A stretch of DNA of 5,307 bases from JAUXLW01 sp964195005 (GCA_964195005.1 CAXMOO010000004.1:1-5307), one strand, 5' to 3'. Shown: positions 1 to 5,213, counted from the first letter of the stretch. A program made the numbers and translations. The notes: generated by a model from the sequence alone, not told the origin.

Positions 1-69
1 CTGTAAAACACGAACTGTTGACCGGCACTCGACGACCCCGCGTCGGACGCACCCGCCAGCGGCCATCCG

Positions 70-249
70 TCAACCCCGATGCTGAGCGAATCGGAGGAGC
101 GCCTCAACGTCTATCGAGGTGGTCACCGGCTCGAACAGACATGCCTGGGTCACCCAGCCGGGAACGCAAACCAGGTCGCGTGGACCGTCACCCACCACCT
201 GGTAGGCGATGTTCACATCCCCGCTTCGTGCGTATCGGGTCTTGGGCAT
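70..249 (-). pseudogene. Truncated N-terminus of a cyclase-associated alpha/beta hydrolase
   Basis: This short minus-strand frame begins MPKTRYARSGDVNIAYQVVG and continues DGPRDLVCVPGWV. That stretch closely resembles the N-terminus of the actinobacterial alpha/beta hydrolases often fused to an adenylate/guanylate cyclase domain, where the PGW segment precedes the oxyanion region. Those proteins are several hundred residues long. Here the resemblance stops after PGWV, the following residues (about 26) do not look like the family, and a stop follows at about 59 codons. No nucleophile elbow or cyclase domain is present, and I saw no continuation in another frame within 1-70. ATG at 249 is preferred; an in-frame TTG lies two codons upstream at 255. 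It is probably a remnant left by recombination, and a product is unlikely to be functional. It lies just left of repeat 1. Confidence 0.55.
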
Positions 250-340
250 GGCCAAACTCTACGCCTCAGCAGTCACGAACGAGATCCGGTCAACAGGCGG
301 AAGTAGAGCCGACCACAACCGCCAAGACCATGATGGCCAA

Positions 341-423
341 CCGCCCATAACCGGCAATATCGAGTGCCTCCGCCCACCGATGTCGAGGGGTTCTGACCGC
401 TCGATATGTGCCGTTATGTGCGG
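341..423 (+). repeat. Dispersed imperfect palindrome, copy 1 (full, attC-like)
   Basis: This is a full 83-bp copy. The left arm holds CCCATAACC then GGCAATATCG, and the right arm holds CGATATGTGC then CGTTATGTGC. The arms pair almost perfectly, leaving one unpaired C on the left (after ATAAC) and one unpaired G on the right (before TGCC). A loop of about 30 bases with a small internal CCTC/GAGG pairing lies between. Copy 2 at 2235-2318 is similar over its whole length, including much of the loop. The paired outer and inner boxes, the short bulges and the terminal GTTATGT recall integron attC sites (R''-L''-L'-R'), but the core differs from GTTRRRY at one base. A REP/MITE-type element is the alternative. 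Confidence 0.85.
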
Positions 424-477
424 GTAGGCATTCCGTATCGGCTGCTTTTGTCCCTGGTTGAGATCGGTTACAAACCC

Positions 478-510
478 GAAGAGGAGGGACCGTCGTGGTC
501 CCTCCTCTTC
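478..510. terminator. Perfect 14-bp hairpin, possible bidirectional terminator
   Basis: GAAGAGGAGGGACC pairs perfectly with GGTCCCTCCTCTTC around a 5-base loop (GTCGT). The arms end in A/T-rich tips (GAA and TTC), but there is no U-tract on either strand, so this is not a canonical Rho-independent terminator. Many actinobacterial terminators lack U-tracts, and the position between repeat 1 and the sigma-factor promoter region fits insulation of the operon from upstream transcription. It could instead be a structured leader or protein-binding site. The palindrome is seen directly; the role is inferred. Confidence 0.5.
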
Positions 511-570
511 CCATTGCCACTACCGGGTACTTCCCGGTTCACTCCTGCCTATGTCGCCTTCGTTGTCTTT

Positions 571-608
571 TTGACAGGTCAGTTTGAGCCAGAAACAAAT
601 ACTGTCAA
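571..608 (+). promoter_or_regulatory. Candidate promoter/operator upstream of the sigma-factor operon
   Basis: TTGACAG at 571-577 is repeated in inverted form as CTGTCAA at 602-608, with 24 bases between the half-sites. TTGACA matches a housekeeping -35 hexamer, but no good -10 lies 16-18 bases downstream; the best are weak AT-rich stretches around 594-600. The inverted pair could be an operator, and in an ECF operon autoregulation would be expected, but no known ECF promoter motif is recognised. It lies 57 bases before the preferred GTG start of the sigma gene. Confidence 0.3.
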
Positions 609-664
609 GACAGGGACGGTCAGCACATATAGGTTGGCAGAGACCCCACCACCCGGGAGGGCCG

Positions 665-1228
665 GTGACGGCACAGGAAGCGGAAACGAAATTCACCCGT
701 ATGTACGAGGCACATCACAAACAGGTACTGGCTTACTGTCTACGCCGCAGCCCCTCCGATGGTTGGGACGCAGCCGCCGACACCTTTGCTGTTGCTTGGA
801 AGCGGATCGATATTGCCCCAGAGGGGGAGGGGTCACTTCCCTGGCTCTACACCGTCGCTCGCAAGGTCCTGGCCAACACGTACCGCAAGAACGAGACCGC
901 GGTACGACTCAACCTTCGCCTCGGCCGTCTGGCAGGTCCGGCCACTGTCGGGCCGGACGTACAAGTCGTGCAGCGGTGGGAAGAAAAACAACTTATCGAA
1001 GCGCTCAGACGACTTCGACCCGACGACAGCGAAGTGCTCCGCCTGGCCACATGGGAGGAGCTTCCGCATGACCAGATTGCCGAAATTCTCGGTATCTCAG
1101 TCTCTGCGGTTGGCCAGCGCATCCACCGGGCGACCAAGCGACTAGGCCGTCAACTAAAAGGATCAATGAAAACCGAAGCCACAACAAACCCGAACCCCCA
1201 TGCCGCCGAAGAAGGGAGGACCGCATGA
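665..1228 (+). CDS. ECF-type RNA polymerase sigma factor
   Basis: This encodes a 187-residue sigma-70 family protein with the two-domain extracytoplasmic-function layout, which directs RNA polymerase to a small regulon. Region 2 spans about residues 10-75, including FTRMYEAHHKQVLAYCLRR, an acidic DAAADTFAVAWKR helix and the LPWLYTVARKVLANTYRK segment. Region 4 spans about 107-163, with a helix-turn-helix at DQIAEILGISVSAVGQRIHR. Length is typical for ECF factors. The start chosen is GTG at 665, four bases after GGAGG (656-660). The frame also opens at TTG 584, but that adds 27 residues unlike the family and lacks a ribosome site. The tail after about residue 165 is polar and non-conserved. 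The stop overlaps the next start (ATGA), so the two proteins are translationally coupled. There is no C-terminal SnoaL domain of the ECF41 kind. The exact ECF group is not assigned. Confidence 0.92.
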   Translation: MTAQEAETKFTRMYEAHHKQVLAYCLRRSPSDGWDAAADTFAVAWKRIDIAPEGEGSLPWLYTVARKVLANTYRKNETAVRLNLRLGRLAGPATVGPDVQVVQRWEEKQLIEALRRLRPDDSEVLRLATWEELPHDQIAEILGISVSAVGQRIHRATKRLGRQLKGSMKTEATTNPNPHAAEEGRTA

Positions 1229-2085
1229 GCAACCAACTGCTCGGCAACCTCCGGGACGCGAACCCGATTCCCGACCCGGATCGGCTTCTCACAGACGAAG
1301 CCGACGCTCGTGCCTTCCTTGCCACCGTCCAGGAGAGGAGACACGGCATGGCAAACAAAACACAACCCGAAGTGCAACCTACTGAGGCGCCGCCACGGCC
1401 CACCGAGGCACGACCAGACAGCGAGGCCGTCATCAGTGTCGTCCGGGGACCGCGGCGCCGATTCGTCTATGGACTGGCGGCTGCGGTCGCGGTACTCATA
1501 GTCGGCACCCTGACCTGGATCGCCTTCATCGATGACGGGGAGTCGCCCGTAGCTGCTCCGGTGGACATCGGGCGCAGCTTCATCGAGGCACAAGACGCAT
1601 GGGACGCTGAGGCTGCTATTGCCCTCTTCGCACCCAACAAATTAGCCACCGGTTTCTTGACCGTAGTCGAGGAATTCCCGAGCTACTACGCGTGGCTCGA
1701 GACGCTGGACTGGCGCTACACGGCTGAAGAATGCAATCAGGTGGCGGTAGGGCCACCGGTGGAGGTGACCTGTAGCTACAGCTATGAGAACGCGTGGACA
1801 CAAGCCCTCGGGGTCGGCCCCTACAGCGGCAGCTCCATGCGATTCTTCATCGCAGACGGACAGATCCAACAACTGAACAACACCTTCATTACGAATACCG
1901 GGTTCTCGGTCCAAGCGTGGGAAGTGTTCAGAGACTGGGTCAGGGATACCCACCCAGAGAATCTGAATGTCATCATCGACCTGGGCATCGAAGGCCGAAC
2001 TGCTGACGTTCCAATAGTTACTCCAGAAGCACTTGTGCTGTGGGAGCAGTACACGAACGAGTTCGTCGCTTCCGTAGCGCCCTAA
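1225..2085 (+). CDS. Membrane-anchored probable anti-sigma factor with extracytoplasmic NTF2/SnoaL-like domain
   Basis: This encodes a 286-residue single-pass membrane protein coupled to the ECF sigma gene by an ATGA overlap, with AGGGAGG at 1213-1219 as ribosome site. Residues 1-78 are cytoplasmic and begin with LLGNLRDANPIPDPDRLL, a style often seen at the N-terminus of proteins encoded beside actinobacterial ECF factors. A Pro/Glu-rich linker follows. After the basic cluster GPRRRF, residues 80-102 form one transmembrane helix. The exterior part, from about 113, starts with a helix (GRSFIEAQDAWDAEAAIALF) and continues with strands and aromatic residues, resembling an NTF2/SnoaL fold. Cys170 and Cys183 could form a disulfide. 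No HxxxCxxC zinc anti-sigma motif is present, so the anti-sigma role rests on gene pairing and topology. A sensory role for the outer domain is inferred. The fold assignment is weaker than the topology. Confidence 0.8.
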   Translation: MSNQLLGNLRDANPIPDPDRLLTDEADARAFLATVQERRHGMANKTQPEVQPTEAPPRPTEARPDSEAVISVVRGPRRRFVYGLAAAVAVLIVGTLTWIAFIDDGESPVAAPVDIGRSFIEAQDAWDAEAAIALFAPNKLATGFLTVVEEFPSYYAWLETLDWRYTAEECNQVAVGPPVEVTCSYSYENAWTQALGVGPYSGSSMRFFIADGQIQQLNNTFITNTGFSVQAWEVFRDWVRDTHPENLNVIIDLGIEGRTADVPIVTPEALVLWEQYTNEFVASVAP

Positions 2086-2103
2086 CACAACAACACATAG
2101 GAG

Positions 2104-2139
2104 AGGCAGAGCGGCCTGACCGACAGTCGCCCTGCCTTT
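2104..2139 (+). terminator. Weak stem-loop after the sigma/anti-sigma operon
   Basis: AGGCAG (2104-2109) pairs with CTGCCT (2132-2137). After one A-C mismatch, GCGGC (2111-2115) pairs with GTCGC (2126-2130), including one G-U pair, around a 10-base loop. The stem is followed only by TT and then C, so the U-tract is minimal. It lies about 20 bases past the stop of the operon, a suitable place for a terminator. The rest of the interval up to repeat 2 (2140-2234) shows only short pairings and no convincing ORF. Confidence 0.3.
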
Positions 2140-2234
2140 CCGCTGCTTCAATCATCCGGACATGACCTCCACCTAATAAGTAGGACCCGCGCCCCGAATG
2201 TTGGGTCTCCCCAGAGTTCACGCTACGGCACTGA

Positions 2235-2318
2235 CCGCACATAACCGGCAATATCGAGCGCCTCCCTCAGCGATCTCGGGCGACTCTGACCGCTCGATAT
2301 GGGCCGTTATGTGTGCGG
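2235..2318 (+). repeat. Dispersed imperfect palindrome, copy 2 (full, attC-like)
   Basis: This 84-bp copy is closest to copy 1 and in the same orientation. The left arm reads GCACATAACC GGCAATATCG; the right arm reads CGATATGGGC CGTTATGTGTGC, with one base change in the inner unit and a two-base (GT) insertion in the outer one. It has the same left bulged C as copy 1. The loop can pair CGCC with GGGCG. It separates the plus-strand sigma operon from the minus-strand hydrolase and lies between the two stop codons, so an additional terminator-like role is possible. Confidence 0.85.
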
Positions 2319-2350
2319 TTCGTTACGGTCCCAGAGCGGGTTCCCTTTGT

Positions 2351-3262
2351 CTATCTGGAGCCGGGTTTTGAAAGCTCCACCAGGTCGCTGAGGATGTCCG
2401 GTAGCCGGTTTGAGAGCAGAGAAATGTGGCCCTCGTCCTCCGAGAGCCGTGACCTTGAGGTGGCAATGTGGGAGTGCAGCCATTTCCCGTGGTCGAAGGG
2501 AACCATCCGGTCGTGCCGTCCCTGCCAAACGGCAACCGGCACTTCGATCACACCCAGGTCAAAACCCCACGGCTTGGCGAACGCCAGATCATCGTCCAGC
2601 CAACCCTCTATCCCTTCTGCGGCGGCGAGCCGCAATGACCTCGCCATCATGTCGGCTATCTCCCCGGTTAATGCGGCACGATCGACATCCGCGACCAAGC
2701 CAGCTAAGGAAGCCGCTACCTCATCGGCGGTCACCGCGGAAAAGTGGTCGGCGTACGTCTGCAAGTACAGGCGCAGGACAGCTTCTCCTTCGAGAGCTGC
2801 ATTGAACTCCTCGATGTTCTCATCCGCCATGCCAGCCATCCAGTCGATACCCACGGCGTCGAACGGCACCACCCCCGCCAAACTCGCCACAGCCAGACAC
2901 CTGTTTGGAAGGAGCGCAGCACATGCCAGTGCATGCGGTCCACCGCCGGAATGGCCCAATGTCACGAACTCTCTTGTTCCCAGCTCGTCCAGCACTGCTG
3001 CAGTATCGACAGCTGCGTCGGCTATCGACCGGCCCCGATGACGGGTCGATCCCGAGTAGCCAGGGCGGGCGTAGGCGATCAGACGCAAGCCGTGGGCTCT
3101 CGCGGCCGCATCGAGCGAGTCCCAATGAACGGGCGGTGCCGGGGTACCAGTGTGGAACACCAACGCCAGGCCGTCTTCGGCACCCCCAAGCCAAGCATTC
3201 AGACGCCGATCCCCTACCCTTGCTGAAAAAGACCGTGGCCCACTCACCACATCACCGTACAC
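2351..3262 (-). CDS. Alpha/beta-fold hydrolase
   Basis: This encodes a cytosolic serine hydrolase of the alpha/beta fold, 303 residues from the outermost start. The nucleophile elbow GHSGGG places the catalytic Ser at about residue 105. The acid is probably Asp251 in WQGRHDRMVPFDHG and the base is His279 in DEGHISLL. The early VFHTGTPAPPVHWD segment occupies the oxyanion-hole position, and ARPGYSGS is the usual loop after strand 4. Residues about 145-235 form a helical lid. No signal peptide is seen. The substrate cannot be told from sequence; esterase, lactonase or C-C hydrolase activity are all possible. The outermost GTG at 3262 falls at the edge of half-repeat 3. The GTG codons at 3250 and 3247 are equally good starts, and none has a clear ribosome site. 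The gene opposes the sigma operon, and its stop is 32 bases from repeat 2. Confidence 0.9.
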   Translation of the reverse strand: MYGDVVSGPRSFSARVGDRRLNAWLGGAEDGLALVFHTGTPAPPVHWDSLDAAARAHGLRLIAYARPGYSGSTRHRGRSIADAAVDTAAVLDELGTREFVTLGHSGGGPHALACAALLPNRCLAVASLAGVVPFDAVGIDWMAGMADENIEEFNAALEGEAVLRLYLQTYADHFSAVTADEVAASLAGLVADVDRAALTGEIADMMARSLRLAAAEGIEGWLDDDLAFAKPWGFDLGVIEVPVAVWQGRHDRMVPFDHGKWLHSHIATSRSRLSEDEGHISLLSNRLPDILSDLVELSKPGSR

Positions 3263-3288
3263 CGCTCGATATGTGCCGATATGTGCGG
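3262..3288 (+). repeat. Dispersed palindrome, copy 3 (right half only)
   Basis: This is the right arm alone: CCGCT, then two identical adjacent 10-mers CGATATGTGC (3267-3276 and 3277-3286), then GG. No left arm can be found in the preceding 60 bases, which are hydrolase coding sequence. The outer unit has GAT where copies 1 and 2 have GTT. Orientation matches the other copies. The half-element directly abuts the 5' end of the hydrolase gene, so on the minus strand it forms that gene's leader. Confidence 0.8.
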
Positions 3289-3315
3289 TGCGGCAGGCAG
3301 CTCAGCCCAGGTAAT

Positions 3316-3492
3316 TCAGCTCTTCGGCTTGCTCGCTGCTCGAAGTAGGCCGCCGACTGCCGCTCCAGCGATGATGCCGGCCGCGATGCCGACCCCGATC
3401 GCCGTACCGCCCCCGATTATGGCTCCGACCACAGTGCCGATGATGATGCCGAGCCCGACGGGGATCCCCAGGAACCTCATACTTTCGTCCAT
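3316..3492 (-). CDS. Small glycine-zipper membrane protein (58 aa)
   Basis: ATG at 3492 opens a frame starting MDESMRFLGIPVGLGIIIG and ending in the basic tail RAASKPKS before TGA. Between about residues 8 and 50 it is almost wholly Gly, Ala, Ile and Val, with repeated GxxxG-type spacing (for example GIAAG, GIIAG). That is enough for one long or two short transmembrane helices. Short glycine-zipper proteins of this kind are common, and their functions are mostly unknown. Helix packing or oligomerisation in the membrane is expected. No strong ribosome site precedes the ATG; a second in-frame ATG is four codons in. The composition bias is protein-like rather than random, which is the main support. 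It lies between half-repeats 3 and 4, with its stop 28 bases from half-repeat 3, the same spacing as other genes here. Confidence 0.72.
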   Translation of the reverse strand: MDESMRFLGIPVGLGIIIGTVVGAIIGGGTAIGVGIAAGIIAGAAVGGLLRAASKPKS

Positions 3493-3558
3493 GACGCGCC
3501 GAACTTTACGCTGCCGGAGTCGCCCATGTTGGGGTCCTCAATCGGGAGGGCCCTCAGA

Positions 3559-3582
3559 CGCAGATAACCGGCAATATCTAGC
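3559..3582 (+). repeat. Dispersed palindrome, copy 4 (left half; right half degenerate or absent)
   Basis: The left arm is well kept: CGCAGATAACC then GGCAATATCTAG, matching copies 1 and 2 at nearly every position. About 20 bases further on, GACCGAGCGCGAGGTGTAG at 3604-3622 aligns loosely with the expected right arm but has many changes and pairs poorly with the left arm. The element may therefore extend to about 3637 as a decayed copy. It sits just upstream of the SnoaL-like gene and its ribosome site. Confidence 0.7.
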
Positions 3583-3654
3583 TTCGACCGGGCACCGGCA
3601 TCAGACCGAGCGCGAGGTGTAGCTTTCAGACGCGCTCACGAAAAGGAGCCTGGC

Positions 3655-4050
3655 ATGGAGGAACACCCGAATGTGGAGCTATCCCGTCGAGGCTATGCGG
3701 CCTTCGGATCGGGGGATATGGAAACGCTGACCGAGCTGATCGCCGAGGATGCCGTGTGGCACATTGGCGGCCGGAGTCCGCTCGCCGGTGATTACGAGGG
3801 CAGGGAAGCAGTCTTCGGACTGTTCGGCCGGCTGGCGGAAAAGAGTGAGGGGACGCTCAAGCTCGAGGTGCATGACATCCTCGCCAACGACGATCATTCT
3901 GTCGTGCTGACTCGGCTCACAGCCGGCGGGTCGAGTGGTAAGACTGTCTCGATCAGCACGTGCGATACGGCCCATATTCGCGACGGGCAACTCGTTGAGT
4001 TCTGGACGTTCGGCAGTGACCAATACGCATGGGACGAGTACTGGTCTTAA
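3655..4050 (+). CDS. SnoaL/NTF2-like family protein
   Basis: This is a 131-residue soluble protein with the cone-shaped alpha+beta NTF2/SnoaL fold pattern. An N-terminal helix (VELSRRGYAAFGSGDMETLT) is followed by a second helix and the AEDAVWHI strand. The GDYEGREAVFGLFGRL helix and a long curved sheet come next, ending in the characteristic HIRDGQLVEFWTF strand pair. Length is typical. The fold hosts isomerases, cyclases, epoxide hydrolases and non-catalytic ligand binders. The usual catalytic Asp/His arrangement cannot be assigned, so no reaction is claimed. The start is clear: AAGGAG at 3643-3648 lies six bases before ATG. No signal peptide. The stop is 31 bases before repeat 5. It is unrelated in sequence to the outer domain of the sigma-linked protein, beyond a possible shared fold. 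Confidence 0.88.
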   Translation: MEEHPNVELSRRGYAAFGSGDMETLTELIAEDAVWHIGGRSPLAGDYEGREAVFGLFGRLAEKSEGTLKLEVHDILANDDHSVVLTRLTAGGSSGKTVSISTCDTAHIRDGQLVEFWTFGSDQYAWDEYWS

Positions 4051-4081
4051 GGCCCCAGGCGGCCCTCTGCTCCTACCTAAA

Positions 4082-4139
4082 CCGCTGACCGGCATTCCTG
4101 CGCGGTTTCAGGCCGCTCTATATGTGCCGATATGTACGG
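4082..4139 (+). repeat. Dispersed imperfect palindrome, copy 5 (short loop)
   Basis: This is a 58-bp copy with a compact centre. The left arm keeps TGACCGGCATT but has lost the outer ACATA; the inner part has become CCTGCGCGG. The right arm reads CTATATGTGC CGATATGTAC GG, two tandem 10-mers as in copy 3. GCGCGG and the right-arm CCGCTC still pair around a loop of about 7 bases. Orientation matches the family. It sits 31 bases after the SnoaL-like stop. Confidence 0.75.
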
Positions 4140-4304
4140 ATAGTGCCGGGAGGTGGGTCGGTTCGAAGACGTATTCACGATGAGGTTTGCGTCCGCTGCA
4201 GGTTTTAGCGTGATTCCACCACAGGAAGCCTCAAACAGGAGGGTGGTTCGATACGGCAACTGGCTCTAACCTGGTACACCACGGCCCCCTACGGATGGTG
4301 GTCC
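4140..4304 (+). other. Leader region before the ACT-domain gene
   Basis: This 165-base interval between repeat 5 and the ACT gene holds no convincing ORF. It contains a small hairpin, CCTC/GAGG around AAACAG, at about 4229-4242, and a looser ACCAC/GTGGT pairing at about 4279-4300 just before the start codon that could mask ribosome access. It may carry the promoter of the ACT gene, but no clear -35/-10 pair stands out. Confidence 0.25.
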
Positions 4305-4691
4305 ATGCCCAGAAATATCACAGTGAGCCTCAAGGATCGCCCCGGTTCGCTTGTGGAATTGGGCGAGACACTCGGTGACGCCGGCATCAACATCGTTGGC
4401 GTCTGTGGGGTCAGCATGGGCACCCTGGACGCCCAGGATGTTTATACGACCCACCTGGTCGTCGATGACCACGATCTGGCTGAGGACGTGCTTCGCCGGG
4501 CGGGGTATATCGTGCGCGGCGACCGGGAGGTGTTGGTGGAAGACTTCGGTGAGGGTCCTGAGGCCGCAGGCAGGTTCTTCCGGAGGTTGGCCGATGCCAA
4601 CGTCAACGTCGATCTGTGCTACATCACCGCGGACGGCCGCCTGGTCGTCGGAGTCAATGACATCGAAGCCGCCCGAGAAGCCATCAGCTAG
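4305..4691 (+). CDS. Tandem ACT-domain protein
   Basis: This 128-residue protein consists of two ACT-type modules and nothing else. The first, about residues 3-72, has the classic opening ITVSLKDRPGSLVELGETLG followed by DAGINIVGVCGV; the DRPGSL turn is where ACT domains bind small ligands such as amino acids. The second, about 75-128, is more divergent: VLVEDFGEGPEAAGRFFRRL, then ANVNVDLCYITADGRLVVGV. Stand-alone ACT pairs usually act as ligand-responsive regulators or partner subunits; the ligand and partner are not known here, and no amino-acid biosynthetic gene is adjacent. The only nearby ribosome-site candidate is a weak GGTGG at 4297-4301. The stop lies 25 bases before repeat 6. Start confidence is moderate; family confidence is high. 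Confidence 0.9.
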   Translation: MPRNITVSLKDRPGSLVELGETLGDAGINIVGVCGVSMGTLDAQDVYTTHLVVDDHDLAEDVLRRAGYIVRGDREVLVEDFGEGPEAAGRFFRRLADANVNVDLCYITADGRLVVGVNDIEAAREAIS

Positions 4692-4716
4692 CCCGGGGCG
4701 CCACAGGTGATCCCGC

Positions 4717-4767
4717 CCGCACATAACCGGCATTATCTAGCGGGGTTAGACCGCTCTATATGTGCGG
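4717..4767 (+). repeat. Dispersed imperfect palindrome, copy 6 (right arm reduced to one unit)
   Basis: This is a 51-bp copy. The left arm is complete: GCACATAACC GGCATTATCTAG. The right arm has a single CTATATGTGC unit before GG, as if one of the two tandem 10-mers seen in copies 3 and 5 had been lost by slippage or recombination. Outer CCGCACATA still pairs perfectly with TATGTGCGG, and inner AGCGG with CCGCT, leaving an asymmetric internal loop. It overlaps the end of the minus-strand ORF at 4733-4924. Confidence 0.8.
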
Positions 4768-4924
4768 TCGTTGATGTTGCTTGGCGTAGGGTGTTAGCCG
4801 TAGTGACGAGACCGGCGATGAAGAGTAGGAACAGCGCCAGGCCGATGCGCATGGCCCGGGTCGCGATCATGGGGATGACGTAGGTCCAGAACGCGGTGGA
4901 AATGGGGTGTGGGCGGTTGGGCAT
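4733..4924 (-). CDS. Possible small membrane protein (63 aa)
   Basis: The frame starting at ATG 4924 encodes MPNRPHPISTAFWTYVIPMI, then a basic TRAMR and a hydrophobic stretch GLALFLLFIAGLVTTA suitable for one transmembrane helix at about residues 29-44. The frame opens further upstream (to 5074), but the added sequence is not protein-like. There is no convincing ribosome site; an A-rich stretch precedes the ATG. The last dozen residues, including TTAHIERS, are encoded by repeat 6, so the terminus was probably supplied by the repeat. No family is recognised. It is kept because the hydrophobic segment and positive flank look real and the interval otherwise lacks a gene. Confidence 0.4.
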   Translation of the reverse strand: MPNRPHPISTAFWTYVIPMIATRAMRIGLALFLLFIAGLVTTANTLRQATSTTAHIERSNPAR

Positions 4925-5168
4925 TTTGTCGGTTTTTCTTGAAATGTCGTTAGCGCAGGAAGGATACCACGAATCCCCCCCGGGTGCTCTCAAAGGGCCA
5001 GGTACCCTGTAATAACTACTATACGAGAGAACTACATGAAGGGTTGCACTGGCTGCGCGGGCCAACCGGTTCATTCTTGGGGCATTGCGGTGCGGCGGGC
5101 GTTGGGGGAGTACTCAGTGGGCTTCTTGCCACTTGCCTTTGTGCTTCCAGCGTTAGTTTGTACAGAAG

Positions 5169-5213
5169 CACGTTCTTGAGATACGTCGGATCCTGGTTGT
5201 ACTCAAGAACGTG
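5169..5213. repeat. Long inverted repeat (12 bp perfect, 15 bp with one bulge)
   Basis: CACGTTCTTGAG (5169-5180) is perfectly inverted as CTCAAGAACGTG (5202-5213). Allowing one bulged A, TAC pairs with GTA to extend the stem to 15 bp. The loop of 14 bases contains the palindrome GGATCC. It is not related in sequence to the six dispersed repeats. It coincides with the place where the minus-strand edge ORF changes frame. A structured RNA, protein-binding site or recombination site are all possible. Confidence 0.55.

Noticed and set aside
1..60. Additional decayed repeat copy near TTGACCGGCACTCGACG
   Set aside because: It shares only ACCGGCA plus scattered bases with the left arm and has no right arm; chance match cannot be excluded.
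341..2318. Insertion sequence or composite transposon bounded by copies 1 and 2
   Set aside because: Copies 1 and 2 are in direct orientation, no transposase-like ORF lies between them, and no target-site duplication is evident.
2313..3041. Long plus-strand ORF opposite the hydrolase
   Set aside because: It is the antisense shadow of the hydrolase, Ser/Ala/Pro-rich with no domain pattern, whereas the minus strand has a complete catalytic triad.
3546..3555. GAGGGCCCTC palindrome
   Set aside because: A 10-bp palindrome in GC-rich DNA is expected by chance and it has no loop or partner.
4179..4271. 29-codon plus-strand ORF (MRFASAAGFSV...) before the ACT gene
   Set aside because: Very short, no ribosome site at a proper distance, no protein-like pattern.
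341..4767. CRISPR array
   Set aside because: Repeats are palindromic, 27-84 bp, imperfect, and spaced by whole genes rather than by short unique spacers.
5036..5179. 47-codon plus-strand ORF starting MKGCTGCAGQ after an AT-rich leader
   Set aside because: Weak ribosome site, no recognisable family, and it overlaps the more protein-like minus-strand frame and the inverted repeat; not supported enough to annotate.
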